40,067 bases of DNA. Source: Gammaproteobacteria bacterium (GTDB lineage Bacteria; Pseudomonadota; Gammaproteobacteria; JASBUN01). The stretch's first letter is position 1, and each line of letters begins with the position of its first letter. The position numbers and the translations under genes are program-made. The DNA lies in the NCBI GenBank assembly GCA_030147845.1, contig JASBUN010000027.1:1-40067 (forward strand), read 5' to 3'. The notes beneath the pieces are model-generated. The model had not been told where the DNA came from and did no database searches. It saw nothing but the letters and a program-made list of their open reading frames with translations. Shown here one piece after another: positions 28,972-35,892 of this stretch.

Positions 28972-29616
28972 CTGAAGCAAGAACTGGAAACACGCAGCAA
29001 GCAGTATGACCATTGGGCCACGCGCCGTCGTTACGGCGCCGAGGGCCCCAACAATCGCCGGCTATGGGTACTGGCCTGTATGGATGAGCGTCTGCCGGTC
29101 GACGAAGCGCTCGGTATTCGTGTCGACACGCCGGTCGGTGGTGGCGATGCGCATTGTTTCCGCAACGCCGGCGGCATCGTCACCGATGACGCCATTCGTT
29201 CTGCGATGCTTACCTGTAATTTCTTTGGTACCAAAGAAATCGTCATCGTCCAACACACGCAATGCGGCATGTTGTCGGCGAACGCCGCCGATCTCGAAGC
29301 GGCGCTACGCAAGAAGGGTATCGACCCCGACCAGATCAAACTCGATCCATCGCTGCCCGAACTCACCCTCGCCAAAGGCGCCTTCGCAAAATGGATTGGC
29401 ATGATGGACGACGTCGACCAGGCCTGCATGAAAACCATCGATGCGTTTAAAAATCATCCACTCATACCCAAGGACGTCACCGTCAGCGGCTGGATCTGGG
29501 AAGTCGAAACGCGGCGCTTGCGCGCCCCGACCCACGACGCCGAGAAACGCGCACGCACCGATGTCACGGCGGCACAGTTCGGCGTCAAGGGCAAACAACC
29601 GCCGCGCTGGGCCTGA
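28972..29616 (+). CDS. Beta-carbonic-anhydrase-fold enzyme (carbonic anhydrase or carbonyl sulfide hydrolase-like)
   Basis: Zinc enzyme of the beta-CA superfamily. From 28972 the product has 214 residues. Zinc ligands are C36 (ACMDERL), H95 and C98 (VQHTQCGM), the Asp38/Arg40 dyad is present, and GGGDAHCFRNAGG follows. The short form with CMDxRL and GDAH resembles the clade that includes carbonyl sulfide and carbon disulfide hydrolases, so CO2, COS or CS2 could be the substrate. No ATG, GTG or TTG lies in frame between the sigma-54 start site and C36. The best start is CTG at 28972, right after AGGAGG, with CTG 28984 as alternative. A GTG at 28834 lies upstream of the promoter. It is co-transcribed with the FmdB-like gene. 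Confidence 0.85.
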   Translation: MKQELETRSKQYDHWATRRRYGAEGPNNRRLWVLACMDERLPVDEALGIRVDTPVGGGDAHCFRNAGGIVTDDAIRSAMLTCNFFGTKEIVIVQHTQCGMLSANAADLEAALRKKGIDPDQIKLDPSLPELTLAKGAFAKWIGMMDDVDQACMKTIDAFKNHPLIPKDVTVSGWIWEVETRRLRAPTHDAEKRARTDVTAAQFGVKGKQPPRWA

Positions 29617-29641
29617 TACCGGCGAGCCAAAAGGAGAACGC

Positions 29642-29875
29642 ATGCCGAAATACGACTATCGTTGCAGCGCTTGTGACAACCAGTTCGAGGCATATCACTC
29701 CATGTCCGCGCACCGACCCGCCTGCCCGAACTGCGGTAGCGACGTCGAGCCGTTGTTTCTGCACGCACCCGCGGTACATGGTTACATGGCGCGCGGACGC
29801 GAGCAGGCTATGCGCTCGCTGGAACCGTCGGTGGACAAGCCGAATCACGGCCCACAGTGCCCGTGTTGTCACTAG
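29642..29875 (+). CDS. FmdB-family zinc-ribbon protein
   Basis: 77 residues starting MPKYDYRCSACDNQFEAY, with a four-cysteine zinc ribbon (C8, C11, C28, C31) and a C-terminal CPCC. FmdB-type small proteins are found beside amidase and hydrolase genes and are thought to be regulatory, without firm biochemistry. AAGGAG is well placed before the ATG. It starts 25 bases after the carbonic-anhydrase-like gene and is therefore in its operon. A longer upstream frame from 29441 only overlaps that gene and is not used. Confidence 0.88.
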   Translation: MPKYDYRCSACDNQFEAYHSMSAHRPACPNCGSDVEPLFLHAPAVHGYMARGREQAMRSLEPSVDKPNHGPQCPCCH

Positions 29876-29885
29876 GTTGACCGCG

Positions 29886-29917
29886 CCGCCGCGAACCAAG
29901 CCGATGGTTCGCGGCGG
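29886..29917 (+). terminator. Strong 13 bp hairpin after the FmdB-like gene
   Basis: CCGCCGCGAACCA (29886-29898) pairs perfectly with TGGTTCGCGGCGG (29905-29917) across a six-base loop, ten bases after the fmdB-like stop. There is no T tract. The likely role is ending or stabilising the upstream transcript. The arms contain GCGAA and TTCGC, the half-sites of the candidate activator motif, so an operator role is also possible. Confidence 0.55.
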
Positions 29918-29950
29918 ATGTCGGCCCGCTGTGATTTCTTACAGGTAGCC

Positions 29951-29956
29951 TATACT
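29951..29956 (+). promoter_or_regulatory. Candidate -10 element for the sigma-54 activator gene
   Basis: TATACT lies 52 bases upstream of the activator ATG. No good -35 hexamer is found 16-18 bases further up. It would give the activator a low, sigma-70-type constitutive promoter, usual for enhancer-binding proteins. Confidence 0.35.
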
Positions 29957-30007
29957 CGAGGTCCGAACACTCCTGATCGTTCCCAGCCAATTCAACGAGA
30001 GGACAAC

Positions 30008-31609
30008 ATGGACGATAGAACCGTGAAGCCTCTGAATCCGATTATTTTTCTGCAGGCGTTTATCTCCCAGAGCGCGCGCGTAGCCGAGCAACATTATTGC
30101 GACGACAGCGGCGGCTTCGGCCGCTACGTCGAGCATGTCGGCCTCACTGCCAGCCATTGCCTGGAAGAATCCGCCCGCGTCAGTCTAGGCTATCGCAACG
30201 CCATCAACCCGGATCAGTACGCCGATGTCATCATCAATATCAAAAATCAGATTGGCGGTAATTTCTCGCGCACCTCGTCGCAACCGGGCAGTATCCGCGT
30301 CATCAATACGCGCTGCCCATTCGGCGATAGTGTGCGCGACGCACCGGAGTTGTGCCGCATGACGGCGAGCGTGTTCGGCGGCATCGCCGCGCGCAACTTC
30401 GGCTACGGAAAAGTCGAGCTGCAAAAACGCATCGCGCTGGGCGACGACCACTGCGAGGTCTGCGTTTACACCGATGAGCAATCGGCGCGCGACAAACCGG
30501 GCGACGAATACCGCTCGGTCGGCACTCAGATCGTTTCTACATCCGCCTCGTCGGAAGTTCGTGCCCGTGTCGAAGCCAAGTTGGAGCGGGTTTGGTGCTC
30601 GCCCGGCCGGAGTTGCCGAAGGCAACGCCAGCCGACGATCGTGGCCGAATCGAGCGCCATGCGGCGCGCCCTCGAGGCGGTCGAAATCGTGGCGCCGACG
30701 CCGGCCACGCTATTGATTAGCGGGGAAACCGGCGTCGGTAAGGAAGTGATCGCGCGCGCCATCCATGCCCTGAGCGAGCGTTCGGTACGCGAACTGGTAG
30801 CGGTAAACTGCGGCGCCATCGCCGAAAACTTGGTCGAAAGCGCCCTCTTCGGACATGAAAAAGGCGCCTTTACCGGCGCCTATAATGTACACCACGGTTT
30901 TTTTGAAAGGGCCGATGGTGCGACCCTGTTCCTGGACGAAATCGACTGTCTGCCGTTATCGGCACAAGCGCGACTGCTGCGCGTGCTGCAAGAAGGCGAA
31001 TTCGAACGCGTCGGCGGACGGCAGACCATGCGCTCCGACGCCCGCATCATCGCCGCCTCCAACCAAGCACTCGAACGCTGCGTCGAGCAGGGCAATTTCC
31101 GCCGTGACTTGTACTATCGACTCAATGTCGTACCGATTTGCCTTCCGCCACTGCGCGAACGCACCGACGACATTCCGCCGCTGGTACATCATTTTCTGCA
31201 CCGCTTAGCCGAAAAATACGCCACCCCGACCAAGGTGCTCGGCGAGCAGGCTTGGAGTCAGGTGCTGGCGTATGACTGGCCCGGCAACCTGCGTGAGTTG
31301 GAGAACCTGCTGGAACGCGCCTTTCTGTTCGCGCGCGGACCGGTCATCGAGAGCGTCAGCGAACTGCCTGCCGCCACCGATCTGGATGCCGACAATCGCA
31401 CCAATAACAGCCTCAGCGATTTACGCCAACACGCCGGCCACGCCGCAGAAGCGCAAGCCATTACGCAGGCGCTAAAGCAGTGCCAGGGCAACGTCAGCGC
31501 GGTCGCGCGCGCCATCGGCATCACGCCGCGGGCCGTGCATATGCGGCTGCGCACGCTCGGCATCGATGCGTCCAGCTACCGCCGCCCGGCCAAGGCGCGC
31601 TCGACTTGA
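30008..31609 (+). CDS. Sigma-54-dependent transcriptional activator with cysteine-bearing N-terminal sensor domain
   Basis: 533 residues. Residues 1 to about 200 form a sensor domain with conserved-looking cysteines C103 (NTRCPFGD), C116 (PELC), C149 and C152 (CEVC) and the motif [17 protein letters not shown]. It recalls the MetOD1-type output domain, tentatively. The AAA+ domain follows: Walker A GETGVGKE at 239-246, the sigma-54 contact loop GAFTGA at 286-291, and Walker B LFLDE at 307-311. A Fis-type HTH ends the protein ([20 protein letters not shown]). GAGAGG precedes the ATG at 30008. There is no receiver domain, so it is a one-component activator. It lies between two sigma-54 promoters, its likely targets. 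Confidence 0.92.
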   Translation: MDDRTVKPLNPIIFLQAFISQSARVAEQHYCDDSGGFGRYVEHVGLTASHCLEESARVSLGYRNAINPDQYADVIINIKNQIGGNFSRTSSQPGSIRVINTRCPFGDSVRDAPELCRMTASVFGGIAARNFGYGKVELQKRIALGDDHCEVCVYTDEQSARDKPGDEYRSVGTQIVSTSASSEVRARVEAKLERVWCSPGRSCRRQRQPTIVAESSAMRRALEAVEIVAPTPATLLISGETGVGKEVIARAIHALSERSVRELVAVNCGAIAENLVESALFGHEKGAFTGAYNVHHGFFERADGATLFLDEIDCLPLSAQARLLRVLQEGEFERVGGRQTMRSDARIIAASNQALERCVEQGNFRRDLYYRLNVVPICLPPLRERTDDIPPLVHHFLHRLAEKYATPTKVLGEQAWSQVLAYDWPGNLRELENLLERAFLFARGPVIESVSELPAATDLDADNRTNNSLSDLRQHAGHAAEAQAITQALKQCQGNVSAVARAIGITPRAVHMRLRTLGIDASSYRRPAKARST

Positions 31610-31776
31610 TTGAAACGCGTGCCGGCAACCGTGCTGGCAACGCCGACGGCGCGCGGATATTGATCGTCGTGACTCGATGCCCGTTTGCACCAGCGCATCG
31701 GCACCAAAGTGGAAATCATGCTGGCCGTCCGAAGGGCGTTTGTGCAGGGCGGTTTAGGGAAGACGATGTGCACACG

Positions 31777-31793
31777 GCGAACCGCCACTTCGC
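31777..31793 (+). promoter_or_regulatory. Candidate activator site (GCGAA-N7-TTCGC) upstream of ompW
   Basis: A perfect inverted repeat, GCGAA and TTCGC seven bases apart, centred about 88 bases upstream of the expected sigma-54 start site. The same motif and spacing occur twice at 28734-28770. A weak second copy (GGGAA-N7-TGCAC) begins 20 bases upstream at 31757. Confidence 0.5.
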
Positions 31794-31847
31794 GCTTTTG
31801 GCCGCGGTTGAAAGCACAACTAATTGACCACTAAACCTATTTGATTT

Positions 31848-31862
31848 TGGCACACGACTTGC
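31848..31862 (+). promoter_or_regulatory. Sigma-54 promoter of the OmpW gene
   Basis: TGGCAC-N5-TTGC matches the consensus at every position, with GG and GC exactly ten bases apart. Expected start of transcription is about 31873, 27 bases before the ATG. The rest of the 290-base gap after the activator gene contains only the candidate activator site. Confidence 0.85.
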
Positions 31863-31899
31863 GGGCACCGGTCAACGCCGCCATCGTGAGACCCGTGCC

Positions 31900-32562
31900 A
31901 TGCCAAAACTGATCCGAGTATTTGCTTTATCGCTTGCCACTGCCGCCCTGCTAATTTTCAGCACGGCGAGCTTCGCTGCCGCCGGCGATTGGCTGGTGCG
32001 CGTGCGCGCCCTGCAAGTGAACCCAAACGATGACAGCGGCGTCGTATCCGGCATTTCCGGCTCGCGCGTCGGCGTCGAATCCGACACCACGCCGGAATTG
32101 GACTTCACCTATTTCATTACCACACGGGTGGCGGTCGAAGGCATTCTCGGCAGCAGCCGCCACGACATCAACGGTCAAGGCAGCATCGCCGGCCTCGGCA
32201 AAATCGCAAAGGCTCGCACCCTGCCGCCGACGCTGACACTGCAATACCACTTTCAACCGCAGGCGCGCATACGGCCCTATGCCGGCATCGGCGTGAACTA
32301 CACCAAGTTCTACGATGAGACCGCCACCGACAGTCTGAATAATGCGCTCGGCCCGACCCAGGTCAGCTTGTCCAGCTCATGGGGCTTGGCCGGCCAGCTC
32401 GGCGTCGACATCGCGATCAAAAAAGATTGGTTCGTCAACTTCGACGTCAAATACATTCGCATGCGCACCACCGCAACACTCGACTCGGGCAGTACGGAAC
32501 GCAAAGTGGACGTCAACATCGACCCATGGTTCATTGGTATCGGTGTCGGGCGGCGGTTCTAA
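31900..32562 (+). CDS. ompW: OmpW-family outer membrane protein
   Basis: 220 residues with a signal peptide (positively charged start, hydrophobic core, cleavage after about STASFA at residues 22-27). An eight-stranded beta-barrel follows, with characteristic segments GDWLVRVRALQVNP, YHFQPQARIRPYAGIGVNYT and the terminal aromatic RRF needed for barrel insertion. OmpW forms a narrow hydrophobic channel in the outer membrane for small molecules. Control by its own consensus sigma-54 promoter is unusual and links it to the neighbouring activator. The substrate is unknown. Confidence 0.92.
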   Translation: MPKLIRVFALSLATAALLIFSTASFAAAGDWLVRVRALQVNPNDDSGVVSGISGSRVGVESDTTPELDFTYFITTRVAVEGILGSSRHDINGQGSIAGLGKIAKARTLPPTLTLQYHFQPQARIRPYAGIGVNYTKFYDETATDSLNNALGPTQVSLSSSWGLAGQLGVDIAIKKDWFVNFDVKYIRMRTTATLDSGSTERKVDVNIDPWFIGIGVGRRF

Positions 32563-32876
32563 TCGATGTGCCGACGCCGATATTGTAAACATACAGTAAA
32601 ATTTTGCGGCGCCGCCTCATTAAGGACGGCAAGTCTGCGCGCTTTTCCCTTGATGAGAGAGCGCCGCGCCGATTAGCGAACTGCTGTTGTGCGGCGTAGA
32701 CTGCCGGCGACCTACGCGACGGCCGGCGCACTGCACGACGGCCTACCTGCGCAAAAACGGTTAGCCATAGTGGTAGCCAGACACGGAATCGCGCCGCAGC
32801 AGCCGAATCAAAAGCCCCGACCCGAGTCGTACTACAGATAGTTTTCTCGCCTCATCGACAAACCATCATCTATAAA
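32563..32876. other. Non-coding gap after ompW
   Basis: About 310 bases with no credible gene on either strand and no clear terminator. A short frame on the minus strand (32531-32731) is rich in arginine and looks spurious. Confidence 0.4.
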
Positions 32877-32954
32877 TCAAATGCCGCGCAGGTCACCACA
32901 GGCGCGCAGCAGGAGACCTTCGAGTTGGGACAGGGTTAGTTTTTGTTTTGTCAT
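32877..32954 (-). pseudogene. N-terminal remnant resembling type I restriction methylase HsdM
   Basis: A 25-codon frame starts MTKQKLTLSQLEG and ends in DLRGI before a TGA. It reads like the first residues of HsdM, the DNA methylase subunit of type I restriction-modification systems, where the family continues with an acidic helix. Nothing methylase-like follows on the minus strand as far as ompW. It lies 131 bases downstream of the HEPN gene. The best reading is a deletion scar of a restriction locus. The fragment is short, so chance resemblance is not excluded. Confidence 0.5.
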
Positions 32955-33085
32955 TGAATGTGTTCGAGTTGTGGCATTTGTTTTGTGCTGTCTTTGGTTG
33001 TTTACGTGCGTCGATATTCCGTGTTGCCGAAACCCTCAAGTACATCCTGAATAATGCTTTCCAGCCACCGCAGCGTCGTCCTCGG

Positions 33086-33505
33086 TCACGAAATCGCCAA
33101 TGCATTGACGCGTTTCGCGACTTCCTGCGCGACGCGGACCAATGCGGCGACGAGTTGTTCATCCATGTCCATGTGGCCCTCATACTCAGCGAGATTGCGC
33201 TTGCGGTGCGCCTGGTCAAGGACGCGCCACTGCTCGTTAGGCAGATCGATTGTGTGTTGCAGACATTGAAATACCAAGTAACGCGATTCGGATCGGTAAC
33301 CCCGGAAACGCAGTGCCGCCAGAGCCAGCGCGTGGGCGGCGTTGTAGGCGAGATCGAAGCGGCTTTCGAGGCTGAGTTCTTCGCGCTCAGCATCATCAAG
33401 CCGACGCAGGCCTGAACGTAGCGGGCCCTGGCATTCGACGTCCGACGGCGGTTCGGCCTTTAGTTTGCCGATACGGACGAGGTTATCAAGTTGCGGGTGG
33501 CTCAT
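33086..33505 (-). CDS. HEPN-domain protein (partner of the HTH-nucleotidyltransferase)
   Basis: 139 residues, mostly helical (LESRFDLAYNAAHALALAALRFRG, split here as LESRFDLAYNAAHAL and ALAALRFRG). The RKRNLAEYEGH segment corresponds to the R-N / H active-site region of HEPN ribonuclease-type domains. It overlaps the preceding nucleotidyltransferase gene by 20 bases, the standard MNT-HEPN layout. HEPN proteins of such pairs are toxic RNases or their relatives, neutralised by AMP transfer from the nucleotidyltransferase. The exact catalytic competence is uncertain because the motif spacing differs from the classic R-x4-6-H. Confidence 0.72.
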   Translation of the reverse strand: MSHPQLDNLVRIGKLKAEPPSDVECQGPLRSGLRRLDDAEREELSLESRFDLAYNAAHALALAALRFRGYRSESRYLVFQCLQHTIDLPNEQWRVLDQAHRKRNLAEYEGHMDMDEQLVAALVRVAQEVAKRVNALAIS

Positions 33506-34148
33506 ATTCGTTGCCCATTAGGAGCAGATGCTCGCCGGCGAACACGCGAGCGAGAAACGAGGCGCCGGACGCCCTGCGATCTGCGAACTCCGCTGGTGTA
33601 TACAGAGTCGGACTGATCTTGCGGCCCAGACCCGCTTCCACCGACGCCAGGACCGCGAAGATGTCCTCCAGCGTTACCTCGCCGGCAACGATTAGAACAT
33701 CGATGTCACTCGTGGCGGTATCGGTGCCCTTGGCGACCGAACCGTACAGCAAGGCCAGCTGAATGCGGTCCGCCAACGGCCCAAGCGCCATACGGATCGG
33801 CTCGGCCAGCGCCACGGTCTTATTCACCACACTGCGCAGTTCCTCGAACACCGGCGAATCGGGATTCGCCTGATAGTGTTTTTGATTGCCGATGCGCTTG
33901 ACCGTCACGAGGCCACTCGACGCGAGCCGCTTGAGTTCACGTTGCACGGCGCCGGAGCCGGACCCGGTCCGTTCAATCAATTCGGAGGCGTAAAAACTGC
34001 GGGCGGGTTGGCCAAACAGCAACGCCAGCACCCGCTGCTGCGTAGTCGTGAACAGCGCGTCGGCCAAGCTGGTAGGTGCGATCGGCAACGAGGCAGCCGC
34101 CTTGCGGCGGGCGGGTCGGGAATCCTTGCTGGTGGTAGTCTTACCCAT
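33486..34148 (-). CDS. Winged-helix / MNT nucleotidyltransferase fusion (antitoxin-like)
   Basis: 220 residues. An N-terminal winged-helix DNA-binding domain (about 28-95; SGSGAVQRELKRLASSGLV) is followed by a minimal nucleotidyltransferase domain. The latter has GS at 136 and the D-x-D pair at 148 and 150 (GSVAKGTDTATSDIDVLIV), an exact GS-x10-DxD signature. MNT antitoxins inactivate HEPN partners by adding AMP. The fused winged helix suggests autoregulation, supported by an inverted repeat at the promoter. Start 34148 (MGKTTTSK) is preferred; a frame from 34229 would run through the promoter repeat. Confidence 0.82.
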   Translation of the reverse strand: MGKTTTSKDSRPARRKAAASLPIAPTSLADALFTTTQQRVLALLFGQPARSFYASELIERTGSGSGAVQRELKRLASSGLVTVKRIGNQKHYQANPDSPVFEELRSVVNKTVALAEPIRMALGPLADRIQLALLYGSVAKGTDTATSDIDVLIVAGEVTLEDIFAVLASVEAGLGRKISPTLYTPAEFADRRASGASFLARVFAGEHLLLMGNEYEPPAT

Positions 34149-34151
34149 TTC

Positions 34152-34175
34152 GGGCAGTTTAATGCCCAATTTGGG
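34152..34175 (-). promoter_or_regulatory. Nested inverted repeats at the HTH-MNT promoter
   Basis: GGGCA-N6-TGCCC (34152-34156, 34163-34167) and CCCAA-T-TTGGG (34165-34169, 34171-34175) overlap immediately upstream of the ATG at 34148. An AATATACC stretch on the minus strand just upstream is a plausible -10. The repeats would overlap the transcription start, fitting an operator for the fused winged-helix domain. Confidence 0.5.
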
Positions 34176-34310
34176 TATATTGCAAGAAGCTGCGAGGCGA
34201 GAAAGATGTGGATGCCACCGGACTCGCACGACACACCCCCCCGCCCGAATTCCGGCGTAAGGGTATTCAACGGATCGCCTAGTGAGAGAAAACGGTACGC
34301 CGGTCTGCGT

Positions 34311-35384
34311 TCAGGCCTCTCGACGCTCGTACTTCTTCAGCAGTACGCCTTCATCGCCGCAGCAACTGGCGGCGCATTTCTTGACCTGATGAATTTGTTC
34401 GGGACTGCTACCCAGATAGACTTCGATCGGCAGATTTTCCTGCGCGCAATCGCAGCCTTTGTCATCGTAGACGTACACATTGGTCAGACCGACCTCGCGC
34501 GCCGCATCATGCGCCGCCCAGAGCACTTCCGATGACGTCGGCGGCACATCGCTGAGCTTGTAGGCCGGGAAAAACTTGGTGATGTGCCAAGGGCTGTCGG
34601 CGCCAAGATGGTCACGTACCCACTCGGCGATGGCGCGCAACTCGTCCAAGTTATCATTCTTGCCGGGGATGACATTGGTGCGCGTCTCGACGTGAATGCC
34701 GAGTTGCGCCGCCTTCTCGATCGACGCCAACACCTGTGACACCTTGGCCGGCTTACAAATCTCCTTATAGAAATCGTCGCTCAGGCTCTTGACGTCCGAG
34801 CACAACACATCCACCAGCGGCGCCATCATCTGCAGTGCCTCGTCGGTGACAAAGCTATTGGAAACGTAGACGGTATAAAGACCGGCCTGCCTGGCCACCT
34901 CGGACACATCGAGCACGTATTCCAACCACACGGCGGGTTCGGAATAAGTAAAGGCAATGCCGTCGGCACCGGCGCGCTGCGCCGCCGCAACCAGTTCCTC
35001 AGGCGTGACATAGGCGGAGGTCGATTGGCCGCGCGCCAAGTCATCGAGCGCGGTAACGCCCCAAGAGATCTCCAGATTGTGGCAACCACCACAACGAAAA
35101 TTACAGCCGTAACTGCCGACCGACATGACCTTGGTGCCGGGGCGATAATGGCGCACCGGCTTGCCTTCGATCGGGCCGACGTCGATAGCGGATAAAATGC
35201 CGTAGGACAGATTGTAGAGCGTGCCGTTGCGATTGACGTGCGCCTGGCAGAAGCCGCGCTGGCCGTGGCCGAGCTTGCAGCGCCACAAACACAGATGGCA
35301 ACGCGTGGTGCCGTTGTCGAGTTTTTCCTGCAGCCGGGTTTCCACCAATTGATAGGATTGCGGTGCTTCGCGGGCGAGGCTCAT
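34311..35384 (-). CDS. amrS: AmmeMemoRadiSam-type radical SAM enzyme (AmrS-like)
   Basis: 357 residues. An N-terminal four-cysteine segment (C29, C32, C36, C46 in CHLCLWRCKLGHGQRGFC) is followed by the radical SAM CX3CX2C cluster motif C94, C98, C101 (GCNFRCGGCHN). A TIM-barrel core follows with TYSEPAVWLEY and TRTNVIPGKND, and a cysteine-containing tail (KKCAASCCGD). This matches the radical SAM member of the AmmeMemoRadiSam system, related to pyruvate formate-lyase activating enzymes. The partner Memo and AMMECR1 genes are not in the window. Substrate unknown. Confidence 0.85.
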   Translation of the reverse strand: MSLAREAPQSYQLVETRLQEKLDNGTTRCHLCLWRCKLGHGQRGFCQAHVNRNGTLYNLSYGILSAIDVGPIEGKPVRHYRPGTKVMSVGSYGCNFRCGGCHNLEISWGVTALDDLARGQSTSAYVTPEELVAAAQRAGADGIAFTYSEPAVWLEYVLDVSEVARQAGLYTVYVSNSFVTDEALQMMAPLVDVLCSDVKSLSDDFYKEICKPAKVSQVLASIEKAAQLGIHVETRTNVIPGKNDNLDELRAIAEWVRDHLGADSPWHITKFFPAYKLSDVPPTSSEVLWAAHDAAREVGLTNVYVYDDKGCDCAQENLPIEVYLGSSPEQIHQVKKCAASCCGDEGVLLKKYERREA

Positions 35385-35633
35385 GATGTCGGTGTCCTGG
35401 ACGATTGCGTGGCACAGACACTAATGCAGCGGCGGGCCGATAGCAACCGCGGGCAAGGTACGCCTAAAGGTGCGCCCAAATGTACATCCGGGCGCGCTAA
35501 ATGCCGGTTTTCAAGAAAAATTGTTGTCGCCGACTTGACTAGCGCCATGGCTCCCGGTTTAATTACGCCCTTCCAGAGCGCCGCGCCCACGCCGATGCGT
35601 TGAGACGATGCGCCAAATCCGGCCGCATAGCCT

Positions 35634-35684
35634 CATGGATGGCGGTGATTAGGCCCTTCAAGTACGGCCAGGTAGCTCAGTTGG
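35634..35684 (+). repeat. Upstream copy of a 51 bp direct repeat carrying the 5' end of tRNA-Phe
   Basis: Identical to 35785-35835, offset 151 bases. The last 19 bases (35666-35684) equal the first 19 of tRNA-Phe, through the acceptor strand and part of the D-arm. The sequence then departs, so this is a broken tRNA gene start with its upstream flank. Confidence 0.9.
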
Positions 35685-35698
35685 GCGAGGCCGAAATT

Positions 35699-35754
35699 GA
35701 AAAAGGTCCAGTGGACCTTTTTCCGGACGAGCGCCCCGCCACGGATGGCGGGGC
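35699..35754 (+). terminator. Two hairpins inside the tRNA-Phe duplication
   Basis: The first hairpin has perfect 11 bp arms: GAAAAAGGTCC (35699-35709), AGT loop, GGACCTTTTTC (35713-35723). It has the form of a bidirectional intrinsic terminator. The second is GCCCCGCC (35733-35740) with GGCGGGGC (35747-35754) around a six-base loop. Both lie between the truncated and the intact tRNA copies and would stop transcripts entering the tRNA gene from upstream. Confidence 0.6.
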
Positions 35755-35784
35755 AGGTGCGCATCAGAGCCACCACGGTAACGC

Positions 35785-35835
35785 CATGGATGGCGGTGAT
35801 TAGGCCCTTCAAGTACGGCCAGGTAGCTCAGTTGG
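35785..35835 (+). repeat. Downstream copy of the 51 bp direct repeat, ending inside tRNA-Phe
   Basis: Exact duplicate of 35634-35684. It supplies the immediate upstream flank (GGCGGTGATTAGGCCCTTC) and the first 19 bases of the functional tRNA. The GC-rich stretch just before the tRNA resembles a stable-RNA discriminator. Confidence 0.9.
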
Positions 35836-35892
35836 TAGAGCAGGGGACTGAAAATCCCCGTGTCGGCGGTTCGATTCCGTCCCTGGCCACCA
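35817..35892 (+). tRNA. tRNA-Phe (GAA)
   Basis: A 76-base cloverleaf including the encoded CCA. The acceptor GGCCAGG pairs with CCTGGCC. The D-arm is GCTC/GAGC, the anticodon stem GGGGA/TCCCC with loop CTGAAAA and anticodon GAA at 35850-35852, and the T-arm GGCGG-TTCGATT-CCGTC. The 3' end borders foreign-looking DNA, so it probably serves as the attachment site of the element to its right. Confidence 0.97.

Noticed and set aside
28784..28975. 63-codon frame upstream of the carbonic-anhydrase-like gene
   Set aside because: The sigma-54 promoter lies inside it, so the full frame would not be on the transcript; only its stop overlapping CTG at 28972 is of interest.
32580..32610. LexA-like half-site (TACTGTATG on the minus strand)
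   Set aside because: Only one half matches; the second half of the SOS box is missing and no SOS gene follows.
32948..33415. 155-codon plus-strand frame opposite the HEPN gene
   Set aside because: It overlaps the HEPN gene antisense; the HEPN frame has the partner overlap and the motif, so the antisense frame is a shadow.
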